Notes: generated by a model not told the origin, from the sequence alone. DNA of 64,000 nt from Lepidostoma basale (GCA_022606425.2 JAHDVF020001599.1:1-64000), one strand, 5' to 3'; counted from the stretch's first letter, positions 31,838 to 43,011 are shown. A program made the numbers and translations.

Positions 31838-32035
31838 TTTATTTGGTTATTGATTATATTAAAAATTTTTGATGGCTTTTTTAATTTCTAAAATTTCGAA
31901 ATTGTTTAATGTTGGGTTTTTATTATTAATATGCAAAATTTCAAAACCGTCTTCTTTATTAATATTAAAAACTCGATCTCCATTTAGTATATAAATCACC
32001 ACTCTGTTTTATTTGATTGTTAAAATTGTAAACAT
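31838..32035 (-). pseudogene. Penelope-like endonuclease C-terminus, relic
   Basis: The minus strand reads GDRVFNINKEDGFEILHINN, then KNPTLNNFEILEIKKAIKNF and stop. The order ILH, then a Lys/Asn loop, then L-NN-E-ILEI is the C-terminal end of Penelope-like ORFs after the GIY-YIG endonuclease. It lies next to an F5 hammerhead-like arm, which supports F5 being part of a Penelope-like family. Confidence 0.5.
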
Positions 32036-32039
32036 TGAT

Positions 32040-32080
32040 AAAGGTAACTTGTAACCGAAACATGTCTGAGTTTAGTGAAA
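32040..32080 (+). repeat. F7-like hammerhead relic
   Basis: TTGATAAAGGTAACTTGTAA, then CCGAAACATGTCTGAG: a box-like TTGATAA, extra A, stem II GGT/ACC with pairing inside, GAA, ACATGT, C. Confidence 0.4.
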
Positions 32081-32239
32081 AGAAAAAGTGTTGTTATAAA
32101 AGTATAATTATATTTATTCAAACTATAGATTTTGTTAAATTTTTAAAGATATAAATTTATTTAGATATCGTATACTAGAACAAGTCTCTCACACTTTATG
32201 TAAGTAAGATTAATATTCACTATAAAACACTATCGAACT

Positions 32240-32755
32240 AAATAACTAACCATCACGCCGTCTCCCCTTAGAGGTAGGCAGAAAGAATGGACTGCCACAC
32301 TTTTCTTTCCTGACATATTTCTCGCGCTTCCTCAACATTCATACATCTTGTCATGCACGCGCGTCAATTTCTCTAACTCCTCACATGGCCGACATTCAAT
32401 ATTTGTTAGATCGTACCACGTTTTCCTCGGTCTTCCACTATTTCCGGTTACATTTACATCGTTAACATATATATTTTTTAATCATTATTTCTTCATTCAT
32501 TGTTTCCATATGTCCAAACAATCTTAATGATTTTTTCATTATTTCGTTCATCACACCATCATTCGTACCGCATTCACTTATTATATTTTCATTCGACACT
32601 CTATCATACACAGAGTATCCACACATTCGTCTAAAAGATCTCATTTCTACTGCATTTATTCTACTTTCATCCTTCTTTTGCCAGTTCCATGCTTCGCTTC
32701 CATACATAAGGCTCGGTAGAAGAACACCATTTTACACTATATTATCGAAATAAAC
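32240..32755 (-). pseudogene. LINE-A ORF2 C-terminus
   Basis: The minus frame 32462-32707 is open (MYGSEAWNWQKKDESRINAV, MRSFRRMCGYSVYDR). Downstream the frame breaks near the KKYIC point, and the rest (RRACMTR region) is degraded. A TTAG-type tail lies at 32242-32252. Confidence 0.8.
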
Positions 32756-33824
32756 AGATGAAAATAAAGTTTCAGGGCTAGTAAAGTTTAAATAATTAAC
32801 GCATCTAGTTTTCCATTACATTAATAAGATAAAGGATCCAGCTATCTGGTCTGGCTTAGTGCTAGTGCTCTGTACAATGCGAAGTAAATGTATTTTTAAA
32901 TTAACATACGCGTCTCCGGCAAACCCGCGCAGTATCAGGCGAAAGTTCCTTTCCATTGGAAACTTTTAATGGCCAAAAGCTTACTCAAGATTCCGCGAAA
33001 CTTCGGCACGGCAAATTATTGTTACACAAAGACATTTAAATATGTCCCCAGCCTTTGGGAATTAAATAAAAAGTTTGGTACTTTGATCTGCTCCAGACAC
33101 AAAAGGTTTTTTTTTTGGGAATTTTAAGTCCGTACGAATGTTCAGAAGGATTATATTGGAAGACATTCACGATAGAAAAAAATACATCTGCGAACAAAAG
33201 TTAACGAGAGTGATACAATCACAACACTCTGGAAACATTTTTTCGGGAAGGATTTTCATTTAAAAATTTCTCATCATTTTCCGCGTGTTTTAAATTGAAA
33301 TTATTTCTTAAAAATATTCACGTTTATGTTATATTTAATAATTATACTGTAGTGACACAATGTATATATTGTAACTACTTCAAAATAATTGTGAATATAT
33401 TCTAATGTTCATGAAAGTGAAGCTTAAATTGTCATAAAATAAGAAAAAAACACCGTCGAAACAAGAACGGTAAAAACAATGCGAGGAAAATATGATGCAC
33501 AATAAAATACAGAACTAATAAATATATAGTACAAGAAATAAATGTAGAATTAAGGAATATATCAGCTTGTCTCAGGGAGATCATAGAAAAAAACAATGAT
33601 TCTCAAAGTGGTCTATAGACTGGTTGAAGACTTTAGTCTTGAGGCATTGTGGTATTTTAGAGGTAAGAACATGACGTAATTTTCCAAAGACCGCCGAACC
33701 CAACTGAATTCTTCGGTTGGCTTCTTTCGCGAATTTTTTTCTACAAAGATACACATTTAAATGAATATTTGTATTTATTTAACATCTTTACTAGGCTTAG
33801 TTTCGATACTTGGTTTACAAAAAA
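32756..33824. other. No feature recognised
   Basis: Unique AT-rich sequence with a somewhat GC-richer part at 32910-33080. No frame or repeat is supported. Confidence 0.35.
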
Positions 33825-34062
33825 TAACTAACAATTACGCCGTCTCCCCGAAAGGTTAGTCAAAAAGAGTGGACAACCACACTGATCTTTCATGACATAC
33901 ATCTCTTGTTTTCTCAACATCGTACATCGTGTCATGCACGCACGTCGATTTCTCCGACTCCTCGTGGCTGATATTAAATATTTCAATGTTTTGATCATGC
34001 CACGGTTTTCTCAGTATACATATAATTTCTTTGCTATTATTTCTTCATGAGAAGCGAAAACA
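33825..34062 (-). repeat. LINE-A 3' end, degraded
   Basis: AATTACGCCGTCTCCCC, then CATGCACGCACGTCGATTTC, CCGACTCCTCGTGGC, and a fragment of the REEMMVKK region. No intact frame. Confidence 0.7.
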
Positions 34063-34564
34063 TTTTTTGTATTTTAACCTTTATTATTCATACAATTTTG
34101 ATAAACAAATAATATCTATCTTCCGTTAATTGCGTTATCTTGTTTATCTCCCAGATCCGTTGCTCATTTTAATCATTAAAAAATAATAAACCTTAAAAAC
34201 ACATTTCGAAATTATTTCAATTTGCGTAAACTAGATACGCCTTTATTATTCAAAGAGATATTCAAAGAGGAAATATATTTTGAGCATTCATGGTTTTCGT
34301 TAGAATGTTTTTTAAACCATTTTAATTATTTTTGCTTCATCGGGTAAACAGCTATCTATGGCATTGAAATAAATACAATTTAGATTTTAAAAACTTCTTT
34401 AAAACCGTGAACAGTTCACGTAGCAAATAATCAGTCCAATTATTTGACGAATTTCCAACAATATTAAATCATAGAATAATTGAGAATTCTAGAAATATCA
34501 AAAATATTTGTATAGCAATAAGTATTTTTAAATCCAAAGTTATGTTGTACGTTTTTATACAGTT
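34063..34564. other. No feature recognised
   Basis: AT-rich, nothing supported. Confidence 0.35.
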
Positions 34565-34780
34565 AACTTTTGTGATTAAAATTAATCTGTTTTTAGAAGT
34601 TGTATGATAATGTATGTGAATGGCATGTTTTACCTGTCTTGGGCATTATCATATGTTAATGACTTACTGTGTGTTTCGCCTTAGACAGGCGAAACATGTT
34701 ATTTACATACATTTACATTTTTTTTTTAGAAAACAGACGTTTTCATTCGTATTAATTATTTTATATGGATATTATTTTAC
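34565..34780. repeat. F4 hammerhead-like palindrome, both arms
   Basis: TAGAAGTTGTATGATAATG with GGCATGTTTTACCTGTC on the left. On the right GTTTCGCCTTAGACAGG, then CGAAACATGTTATTTAC and AGAAAACAGACGTTTTC. A clean GCCT/AGGC hairpin precedes GAA and ACATGT. The CTGATGA box is not conserved. Confidence 0.65.
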
Positions 34781-34855
34781 ATCTTTGTTCAAGAATAAAT
34801 AAATAAAAAAATTCGTCGCATAAATTTGTTTTGATATATTTTTTTTATTATTATG

Positions 34856-35108
34856 ACATCATCCACCGGGTGGTGACTCTAAAATGGCAATGGGTAGGTC
34901 ACGTAGGCAGAAGCTTAGATGAAAAATGGGCAAGAAGACTGCTGACTTGGAGACCGTGGAAGGCAAAGAGAAGTGCAGGGTGACCGCAACTGTGGTAGAA
35001 TGATGATCTGAACAGACACGTCGGAATAACCTCGATGCAGTCTGCACAAGACAGAGTGACATGGAAGAGAATGGAGGAGGCTTTTATCCAGGAGTGGACA
35101 GTAGATTT
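34856..35108 (+). pseudogene. LINE-D ORF2 C-terminus
   Basis: Reads IIHRVVTLKWQWVGHVGRSL, DEKWARRLLTWRPWKAKRSA, then a stop-containing stretch and QSAQDRVTWKRMEEAFIQEW up to the truncated end at GGAGTGGACA. It lacks a (GAA)n tail. Confidence 0.8.
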
Positions 35109-35159
35109 GTTAAATAAGGATATATTTAAAATAAACAATCTACAAATAAATGATATTTT

Positions 35160-35215
35160 TAATAAGACCAAAAAATGGCAGCAAGCTGCCGAAACTGATC
35201 GACGTTAAACACAAA
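35160..35215 (+). repeat. F9 hammerhead-like 3' half
   Basis: ATGGCAGCAAGCTGCCG, then AAACTGATCGACG: perfect stem GGCAG/CTGCC, GAA, ACTGAT, C. Related to 23225-23268. Confidence 0.4.
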
Positions 35216-35526
35216 TAGAAGCCCACTAAATTATAATAATAAAGAAATTTTGTATCAATTTTTATTTTATTTTCATAATGAATAATCTAGTTTTGAAGAT
35301 AATGGTTAGTTTAGATTAGAAAACGAGCAGTTTCATCAAAATTAAAATAAACGTTTTTATCAAGCAAAAATAAATCAACACCAAAATTTTTTATTAAATA
35401 TGGAAATAAGATCAGGTCTCTCGGAAAATGAACATTGTTGAAAATCTAGCCACATTGAATAGTTATTATAATATTTAAGCTGGCTTCGTTTTTCACACAA
35501 GTAATTCTGTTTTATTAATAGCAGTC
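35216..35526. other. No feature recognised
   Basis: AT-rich flank of the L2-group element. Confidence 0.35.
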
Positions 35527-38500
35527 CCATAATAATAATAAATAATAATAATATGCTAACTTTTAAAGCGCCGTTTTTGTGATGTAGTCACCTCAAGGGC
35601 GCATTAAGACGTGTTTTAAATCTTAAAAATCTAAATGTGACCGCTTAAAAAACGATCGGTTTGAAAGTATAGTAGAACAAAGTATAAATGTTTAAATTGG
35701 GTATGAAATATGAAAAAGATGGGTTTTCAATTTAGATCTGAAATCTGTCGGATCATTTATGCATCTAAGGTGTGAAGGGAGATTGTTCCAAGCTGATGGA
35801 CCGGCTACCGCGAACGCTCGATCCCCGAAATTTGTACTGGGGCAACGCTTCGGCTCAACTAATCTTCCTATTGCTGAGGAGTTCGCCGAGCGAAGTGTGG
35901 ATTTCCGTGAATTTAGGCTGTCCGTTATACAGAGTTCAGATATATAACTTGGTGCCATTCCATGTAGCGCTTTGAAGACTGTCCAGCAGAGTTTATACTG
36001 GATTCTTTCTGGACTTTTAAGCCAATGAAGTTCTTTGAGATGTTGTGTTATATGAGACTTTTTTGGAATGCCTTTAATGAGCCTTGCTGCTGCATTGAAC
36101 GCAGATTGAAGTTTGTTTATTTGTTGTTTTGGAATGTTTGCATAAATTCCATTACAATAATCAAGTCGTGACACAACGAAGGAATTTACAAGAGTTTTGA
36201 AAGTGTCATGGGGAATACTCCTTTTGACGGATTTTAATCGTCTTAGGTGGAAGAAACTAGCGCTGACCGTGTTATTAATTTGGGATTTTAGAGACAGATT
36301 TGCGTCAAGATAAACACCAAGAAGCTTTGTGGAGTTTTTGGGAACGATATCATTGTCAGCTGTTGAAATTGAGGAATGATCGATAAGATGTTGACGCTTT
36401 GCGGAAGAAGTCCAGAGAAATTCCGTTTTGGATGGATTTAGTTTAAGTTTGTTTGATGCCATCCATCTGGATATGGCATCAATGCAGTTGACAGTTGTTG
36501 ACGTAAGATGTTTGGTGTCATCAGGGTTGCAGAAAAAATAAAGTTGCTGATGATAAAGCATAGCAATGTGAGAGGAGGCCAAAGGATTCTATTATTTTAG
36601 CAACGTCATTTGTAAACATGATAAATAAAAGGGGTCCTAAAACAGAGCCTTGTGGCACACCAGATTGGATATTAGTAAATGAGGATTTTTTACCTGCTAG
36701 CTGCACAGCTTGTGAACGATCCGACAGATATGAATTTAGCCAGTCTATGGCATTACCTCTAAAACCATACGTGATCGCTAATCGTTGGATAAGATATGAG
36801 TGATCAATTGTGTCAAACGCAGCGCTCATGTCCAGAAGGGAGAGCAGTGCCAATTTGCCCGATTCGTTTGCCAGTACTAAATCTGACATGACTCTAAGCA
36901 ATCCCGTCTCCGTTGAATGGAAACGTCTGTAGGCGGATTGTAATTTAGACAAAATATTATTTGTCGAAAGGTGATTAGAAATTTGGGAGGCTACAATTTT
37001 TTCAAGAACTTTAGAGATGAAAGGTAGATTTGAGACGGGCCGGAAGTTACTAAGATTTTCGGAATCTAGTTGAGGTTTTTTTAATATGGGAGAAACAATA
37101 GCTTTCTTGAGCAAAAAGGGGACTTGTCCTGTTAGAAGAGATTTGTTAAAAATTTTGACTAAAAATGGAGCAACATGGTGACAGCATCTCTTGAGAAGCC
37201 ATGTCGGAATCGGATCAAGCGAACACTGTTTATTAGGTGCGTTTAAGATAAGTTTAATCACTTCTTGAGGTGTTGTGATATTAAATTTAGTTAGAAGTTT
37301 TCCCTCATATGTCGTGAAAGTTGGTGGTGTTGTAGATGAAGTCGTTGCACGAATCACAGCGATTTTATCTTCAAAGAATTGGGCGAAGTCCTGAGGAGAT
37401 AACTTGGTAGAGGCCTTTTCTTGTTGATTATTTCCGAGTACTGATTTAACGGAATTCCATAGATGTCGGGGATTTTCCTTTTCCGATTCAATTTTACATT
37501 TCCAGTACTCCGATCTTTTCTTCTTGATCAGGTCTCTAAAAGAATTCTGCGATCTCACCCAGGCTTCTCTTGAAGAGCTTAGGCCTGTGTTTCGGTACAT
37601 ACGTTCAAACCTACGCATTAGTCTCTTGTTTCTACGACATTCTTCATCAAACCATGCATTAGACACTCGCACCCGGAGTGTTTTTGTCGAATGTGGAGCA
37701 TGCTTGTCGAGAAGAGAAGTAAAAACATTGTAGTAGGTTTGAACTAATTCATCTAATGACATTTCGAGGGTATTGTTATTATATTTTTCACAAACATGTG
37801 AGTTAATCAAGTCTCTTTCAAATTTTTCAAAATTGAAAGAGCGCCATGTTCGTGAAGTGAAAGTTTGAAACACGGGTCGTGGTGGATGGAAAGGGATCTC
37901 CGTACGAATCATTTTGTGGTCCGAGAGTCCAATATCTCTAACACTTGCCGGAGTGTTAACAGCATTTTTGTTGGAGATGAGGATATCCAGTAATCCACCT
38001 GCGGTATGTGTTGGCTCGGTAACCCATTGCTTGGACCCATAGCATTCCATCATGTCTAGGAATTTATCACTAGACGATGAGGTTCTCTCTAATCGGATAT
38101 TGATGTCTCCAACAATCATCCAATGTTCAGAGAGGCTGGCCGCGAATTGTAGCAGTTCCGAGAATTCTTCGTAAAATTTAACGCAGGTTGATTTAGATCC
38201 TGGTCGGTAAATAGTGATAAGGGTGAAAGATGATCTTCCCGATGACACGCGACACCCAAGATGTTCAAACGTCTCGAAAACTCCGATTTTAATTCTCTCA
38301 ATATGCAAGCCTTGCCGGGCGATGGTGACAATACCACCATGGTTTGTAAAATTAAGGTTATCCCTTGATTTTTCTTTTCTTATGGGTCTCGCTTCATCTA
38401 CCGTCACATAACCAAGAGCTTGCATATTTTTTAGACATATAGAATCGGAGCTTTCGTGCCACGTTTCTGTTAGGGTGAATAGATGTAGGTTTTGCGTTTT

Positions 38501-38730
38501 GAAGATATTATCTATTTCATCTTCCTTATTTCTAATTGACCGAGCATTCCAGCTTCCAATTCCAATGTGTTTCTCCCGGAAAGAGTCTGATACCCGGTTC
38601 CCTTTCGTCGATTCTGCACTTGATACGGCGAGAGGTGGTCGTTTCACTTTCCTGCCAGCACGACATCCTCTGTGTCTTATCTTCTTAACATCTTCATTAC
38701 AACATATTATTATATTAGACGAAAATCTGG
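35527..38730 (-). mobile_element. Nearly full-length L2/CR1-group non-LTR retrotransposon
   Basis: ORF2 fills 35692-38730. A 3' untranslated part of about 140 bp (35555-35691) ends in an (AATAAT)n microsatellite at about 35530-35555, the style of 3' end known for the L2 clade. The 5' limit is unclear: the frame opens just after a TGA near 38730 and I see no separate ORF1. The element is the largest coding relic in the window and is relatively young, with one disabling frameshift. A second short 3' end of a related element lies at 53455-53530. Confidence 0.85.
35692..38730 (-). pseudogene. ORF2: endonuclease plus reverse transcriptase, frameshifted at YADD
   Basis: Residue numbers here count from 38647, an in-frame GTG that is not a real start; the open frame extends 27 codons further up with the basic RHRGCRAGRK motif. 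An APE-like endonuclease follows: N34 (WNARS), E61 (TETW), D181 and N183 (GDIN), LLDILIS 219-225, SDH 242-244. The reverse transcriptase has FRPVSNLPF, D606 and D612 (LLDMSAAFD), and GVPQGSVLGPL at 663-673. At 36550-36556 the Tyr-Ala of the YADD box is followed by one extra base and changed Asp codons, so the catalytic pair is lost. The thumb and C-terminus continue in the next frame to 35692 (SRLDYCNGIY, then GDRAFAVAGPSAWNNLP). The enzyme would nick target DNA and copy RNA in the nucleus; this copy cannot. Confidence 0.9.
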
Positions 38731-38929
38731 ATTTACGTCATAAATTTAAAAAAAAATTAATAAAATTAATTTATGAGTACATCTATACTTGACAGTAAGC
38801 TCTTGGTTTGGGTTTAAGGATAAGCATAAAGTAATACTAACTTTTCAATAAGCATTTTAATGTTATTTTATTACAAATTTGCTCCATAAGCTCTTATTTT
38901 ACTGGCATTGCTATGATTTGCACTTCAGA

Positions 38930-38962
38930 TTTCTTCTTCTTCGATTGCCCTACAGCCCATAT
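38930..38962 (-). repeat. Short LINE 3' terminus
   Basis: TTCTTCTTCTTCGATTGCCC then TACAGCCCATAT, matching the end of the LINE at 22205. Confidence 0.45.
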
Positions 38963-39002
38963 CAATAGTTTCCTTTCATCAATTTAAAACGTTTTCAAAA
39001 AA

Positions 39003-39515
39003 ATCTTCTTCTTTCGGTGTCGTGTCAGGTCCCCCCAACGTTGGCGATCACTGCAGAAAAGGCATCTCTATCCTGCGTCACTTGGAACAGGTTCTGAACT
39101 CTTGTTATTCCTGTCCACTCTTTGATGTCCTGCAGCCAGGACAACTGCCTTCTACCAACTCCCCGATGTCCCTCCACTTTACCCATTAGTATCAGTCGAA
39201 GGAGGTGATATTTTTCTCCCCTTAACATATGACCCAAATATGAGACCTTTCTAATTTTCACACTCGACAACAGCTCTCTATTGGCTCTGGTTCTCTGCAG
39301 TACTTCTGCATTACTGATCCTATCGGTCCACGGTATACGGAGCATTCTGCGGTATATCCACATCTCGAACGCTTCCAACCGGTTCATTACATTCACTTTC
39401 AGAGTCCAGGTTTCGCTGTCATATAGTAGAACAGACCATATAAAACATTTTATCATTCTTTGTCGGAGTTTCAAGTTAAGATTATCGTTGCAAAATAATG
39501 TTCTCATTTTATGAA
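39003..39515 (-). pseudogene. LINE-C ORF2 C-terminus, 160 codons open
   Basis: The minus frame 39025-39507 is uninterrupted: LRQRMIKCFIWSVLLYDSET, WTLKVNVMNRLEAFEMWIYR, RMLRIPWTDRISNAEVLQRT, KIRKVSYLGHMLRGEKYHLL, then LSWLQDIKEWTGI and a stop after ANVGGT. A (CTT)n end (as + strand) lies at 39003. LEAFEMW then RMLRIPWTDRISN and LGHMLRG are hallmark motifs of the post-RT region in this LINE group. No catalytic RT domain is present, so it is a 5'-truncated insertion. Confidence 0.85.
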
Positions 39516-39884
39516 ATTTCTTAGAAAGGCGAAATATGTAACCTTCTGCTTCTATGCTGTAGACCTATGTGGTCTGTTCTCAAGAGGGTTTTTCCTCCTG
39601 TGATTCCTAGCTGCCCTTCTATATTTGAGGAGATCTTCCTCGAGGACAAGTCCCGTGAGGCTGGTTATGTAAACATGACTTTAATAGTCCCTCCCTTGCT
39701 GTTTACTTTATCTTAAAATATCTTTGCATATCACTCTTCTTTTGATGTTCCGTATGCGATCTCTTTGTCTTGTCTGTTATTTACCATGTGTAACATAATT
39801 AATATGATACGTAACCTACATATTAATATGAGTACTTCCAGGAAACTGTATTTTTCATCAAAATTATGTATCTTTATTTTACAA
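39516..39884. other. Unclassified sequence
   Basis: Begins with AGAAAGGCGAAATATG, a possible F4 trace, then a moderately GC-rich 39580-39700 with no readable frame. Possibly an old LINE. Confidence 0.3.
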
Positions 39885-40577
39885 GGATTAATTGTATCTC
39901 AATAGAGACGAAGATGCAAATTGTTTTCTGGGAACAGAAGGTGGTGGTCGAGGCGCTTACAGGACTTATGACCTGTCATTGGTTGGGTTGAGCGATCGCT
40001 TCACGTTTAACAACATTCCCCATTCCGCCGTTATGACCACCACGTCTGACAAACTTTTGGAACTTGTATATATGGTAGGTTTCTACACCTATTTTTACAT
40101 TTTTATGTTCACTCTACACTAGCGTAATCTATTAGGATTAGAAAGCATTAAGCAGAAAACCTTTATTAATGTACTGTGAAAGTCTATGCAAATCATACAG
40201 TATTAGATTTCGCCTGGAGATGTCTCTCCAATTTTTTGCCTGCATGTACCAGTTATATTTATACAACAACATTTTGAATGTATACAAATTCTTGTAGACA
40301 AATACTGGATTTCACCAATTGCGGATAAATTATTTTTATTTTACAAGGATTAATTGTATCTCAATGGAGACGAAGATGCAAATTGTTTTCTGGGAAAAGA
40401 TGGTTTGGAACACGGAATTGGGAACAGGTGATTCGACCACCACCTTCTGTTCCCAGAAAACAATTTGCATCTTCGGCTCTATTGAGATACAATTAATCTT
40501 TGTAAAATAAAAATAATTTATCCGCAATGGGTGAAATCCAGTATTTGTCTACAAGAATTTGTATACATTCCAAATGT
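39885..40577 (+). repeat. FB1 composite: unit, tandem junction and inverted end
   Basis: A full A-to-B unit (A at 39891, B from about 40276) is followed by a B-to-A junction (TTACAAGGATTAATTGTATC) and then a hairpin in which A and B are mirrored (A' near 40475-40495, B' ending about 40573). The palindrome 40276-40573 has arms of roughly 130 bp. The text before the first A end (TTTACAAGGATTAATTG) equals that at the internal junction, as expected if the locus was once a longer head-to-tail array. Confidence 0.8.
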
Positions 40578-40612
40578 TGTTATGTATCTTATCTATTGAT
40601 TTTTAACACTAA

Positions 40613-41140
40613 TGTAACTAACTGACTAACTAACCATCATGACGTCTCTCCGGAGGGGTAGGCAGAAATAATGGAACGCCACACTGTTCTGTCCTGACAT
40701 AATTCTCTCGATTCCTCTACATACATACATCTTGTTATACACGCACGTCGATTTCTCCGACTCCTCACGTGACTGACATTTAATATTTGATTGATTTGAT
40801 CGTGTCACATTCACTTCTTATACTTGCATTTGACACTCTATCATATACAGATTTGGCACACATTCGTCTTAGAGATCTCATTTCTACTGCATTTATTCTT
40901 TTTTCATCCTTCTTTTGCCAGTTCCTTGCTTCACTTTCATACATAAGGTTCTCACAAGAACACCATTATGCACTGTGCTATCTTAGCTTTTTTGGATAGG
41001 CTTTTGTTTGCGATGACAACTTTTAGAGCACCATCTACTCTGTTGCTTGCCCCAACCCTTCTTTCAATATCCTTCTCCACCCTCCCATCCTTTGTAAAAA
41101 TACTTCCTAAATAAACAAACTCATTGTAAGTTTTAATCTA
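40613..41140 (-). pseudogene. LINE-A ORF2 C-terminus with internal deletion
   Basis: TTAG-type tail (TAACTGACTAACTAACC) at the left. The RRACMTR region is followed directly by the SECG and MRSLRRMC region, so the GHMERM-GRPRKTW part is missing. It continues upstream into KINGVLVRTL-type and YLGS-like sequence to about 41140. Confidence 0.75.
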
Positions 41141-41164
41141 GTTTAAGGATTGGTTTTACAATAT

Positions 41165-41268
41165 GAGACATTTTATAATGCCTTAGCATAGCAAAACATG
41201 TCACTCCCATAAAATGTAATAAACCTTCTTAAAACAGACGTTTTCATTCATATTAATAAAGGCCTTGT
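41165..41268 (+). repeat. F4 hammerhead-like arm
   Basis: AATGCCTTAGCATAGCAAAA, then CATGTCACTCCCATAAAATG and AAAACAGACGTTTTC. Confidence 0.5.
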
Positions 41269-41524
41269 GGCCTGTTTCTTAATCGTATTTCGCTTACATG
41301 AAACGTATAAATAGTATCCCCAAAAGTAATTGATTAAAGATTTATAGAACACTTTAATTATAAGAACTTTTACACAGTATAATACAAAGACGTAGTCAAG
41401 TTTTAGCTATTTCTTCACGATACAAAGAGAAAAAACCTTTTAGAAAGCTTCGAATTCAGTTCAACCCCATATATCTTTGGGTACAATTTTCGTTTAATGG
41501 GTAACAGTTGTTTTGTGACGTAAC

Positions 41525-41645
41525 TGCATTGTTTTCAGCAGTTCTCGAACCGGTTTGGAACGGTTCGAATCCTTCCTACCGGTTCGTAGCCGGTTCCAGA
41601 CCGGGAAACAATTTAATGGCCGGTACCGGTGAATTAAAAAGACGC
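41525..41645. repeat. GC-rich block of CCGGTTC palindromes
   Basis: CTCGAACCGGTTTGGAACGG, CCTACCGGTTCG, AGCCGGTTCCAGACCGG and GCCGGTACCGGTG: about six imperfect copies of an ACCGGTTC motif in 120 bp of otherwise AT-rich DNA. CAGCAGTTCTCGAACCGG at the left resembles a hAT terminus. Not otherwise recognised. Confidence 0.35.
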
Positions 41646-41754
41646 AACGAAATGACATCAAACGCATTTATATGATATTTTATTAATACAAATATTCTCT
41701 ATATATTATATACCTAATCATGTTTCTGGGAGTTAAATAACAGTATTAAGGTAA

Positions 41755-41905
41755 TCAAATGATTTTACTGAAATCTCTTGATGGAAGTTCATTTTAAATA
41801 ATAATTAAATAAAACGATGTTTTTTAACTACTTCCACTTTTATCTTTATTTAGACAGCGACCGGTTTCACCAGACTCGCTGGCATCGACAGACTGGTAAC
41901 ACTAT
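41755..41905 (-). repeat. F2 hammerhead-like repeat, one arm
   Basis: GATTTTACTGAAATCTCTTG leads to AGCGACCGGTTTCACCAG and CTCGCTGGCATCGACAGAC. On the minus strand the order CAGTCTGTCGATGCCAG, stem II, GAAACCGGTCGCTG is intact. Confidence 0.65.
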
Positions 41906-42469
41906 TGTAAACTTAGTCCTTTATATACATACAGATCAGGGGTAGTAAACATGATTCTATACAAAAATATTCTTCAAACATTTATGTAAAATTTTCTGAA
42001 TTTAAATATTGGTATTACAGGTATTCTTGGAGGTTCGTATTTAATACAATGGATTTTAATTTTTATTATTGCTTACATATTCATATATAATGTTTGAAAA
42101 AATTATAATTTTTTTTTATTATTACTGAATTTAAATATCGCCTTATTCGGTTTTCTCCATCCATATAGCAGCTAGGGTCTGGAATCAAACAAAAACACAT
42201 TTTGGGCAGTAATCGATTCCAGAAATATAAGTAATAAGGTTATTAAAAAAAATCTATTGTTATATAATTAAAGCAAAGAACTTTTTATTATATAAGGTTT
42301 TGGAAAATGGTTCATTCAACACAACATTGACCTTTGTAGGTATGAGATGGTGAAATTAACTTTATGTATACTAAAAGTTAGAGATATCTTATTTTGATTG
42401 GTTAACCTATTATCTGAAGTGTTTATTTTTGCCATAACATGCAATAATAATATTTTTTGAAAGCTAAGG
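41906..42469. other. No feature recognised
   Basis: AT-rich, nothing supported. Confidence 0.35.
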
Positions 42470-42687
42470 GATTCTTCTTCTTCTTCTTTGCTAGCCTTTT
42501 TCCTTCCACTGCTGGATATAGGCCTCTTCCAATTTCCTCCACCAATTTCCTGTCTATCCTGCCCCTTTGTATCCAAGATTTTCCAACTCTTTTGATAATA
42601 TCATCGGTCCATCTCATCGGTGGCCTTCCGACACTTCACCTATTTGCCCATGGTCTCCAACTGAGTATCCTGGGTGCCAATCTGTTG
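42470..42687 (-). pseudogene. LINE 3' end, (GAA)n family
   Basis: (CTT)n, then TTCCACTGCTGGATATAGG. The minus strand reads MRWTDDIIKRVGKSWIQRGR, then LVEEIGRGLYPAVEGKRL. RWTDDI and LVEE-x-GRGLYPAVEG are typical last residues of this RTE-like group. No RT domain. Confidence 0.7.
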
Positions 42688-42694
42688 CCACTGT

Positions 42695-42898
42695 GGAATT
42701 CCATAGTAATATATTTACTTAGGGAATTGAAAAAAACTTTGTTTATTTTCCACAAAACTTTAAAAAAACATGCATGTTTCGGAGGATACCTCCATCTTGG
42801 TCCTGAAGATGGAGGTTTCCTCTGAAACATGTCGTGTTATTTAATATTTTGTGGAAAATAAACAAAGTTTTTTTCAATTTCCTAAGAATAATAATATT
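42695..42898. repeat. F3 hammerhead-like palindrome, both arms
   Basis: GAATTCCATAG with GAATTGAAAAAAACTTTG at the left is mirrored by AAAGTTTTTTTCAATTTCC at the right. The centre carries two facing arms, GCATGTTTCGGAGGATACC and CTGAAGATGGAGGTTTCC. Confidence 0.75.
42802..42837 (+). ncRNA. Hammerhead-like motif (F3, plus arm)
   Basis: CTGAAGA at 42803-42809, extra T, stem II GGAGG/CCTCT (one G-U pair, 3-nt loop), GAA at 42824-42826, ACATGT, C at 42833, then GTGT. The core is canonical, but the 5' strand of stem I (GGTC) does not pair well with GTGT because the opposite arm overlaps it. Confidence 0.35.
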
Positions 42899-43011
42899 TG
42901 TATTAAATCGATGATTGAAACATTCAATTACTTTTATATCATTTCTAAAATTAAACCACAGTTCATTATTTATAAGCATTAATTATGTTGACATATTTTA
43001 ATACAATATTC

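Noticed and set aside
35772..38411. Several + strand frames of 60-75 codons across the L2-group element
   Set aside because: They are antisense shadows of ORF2.
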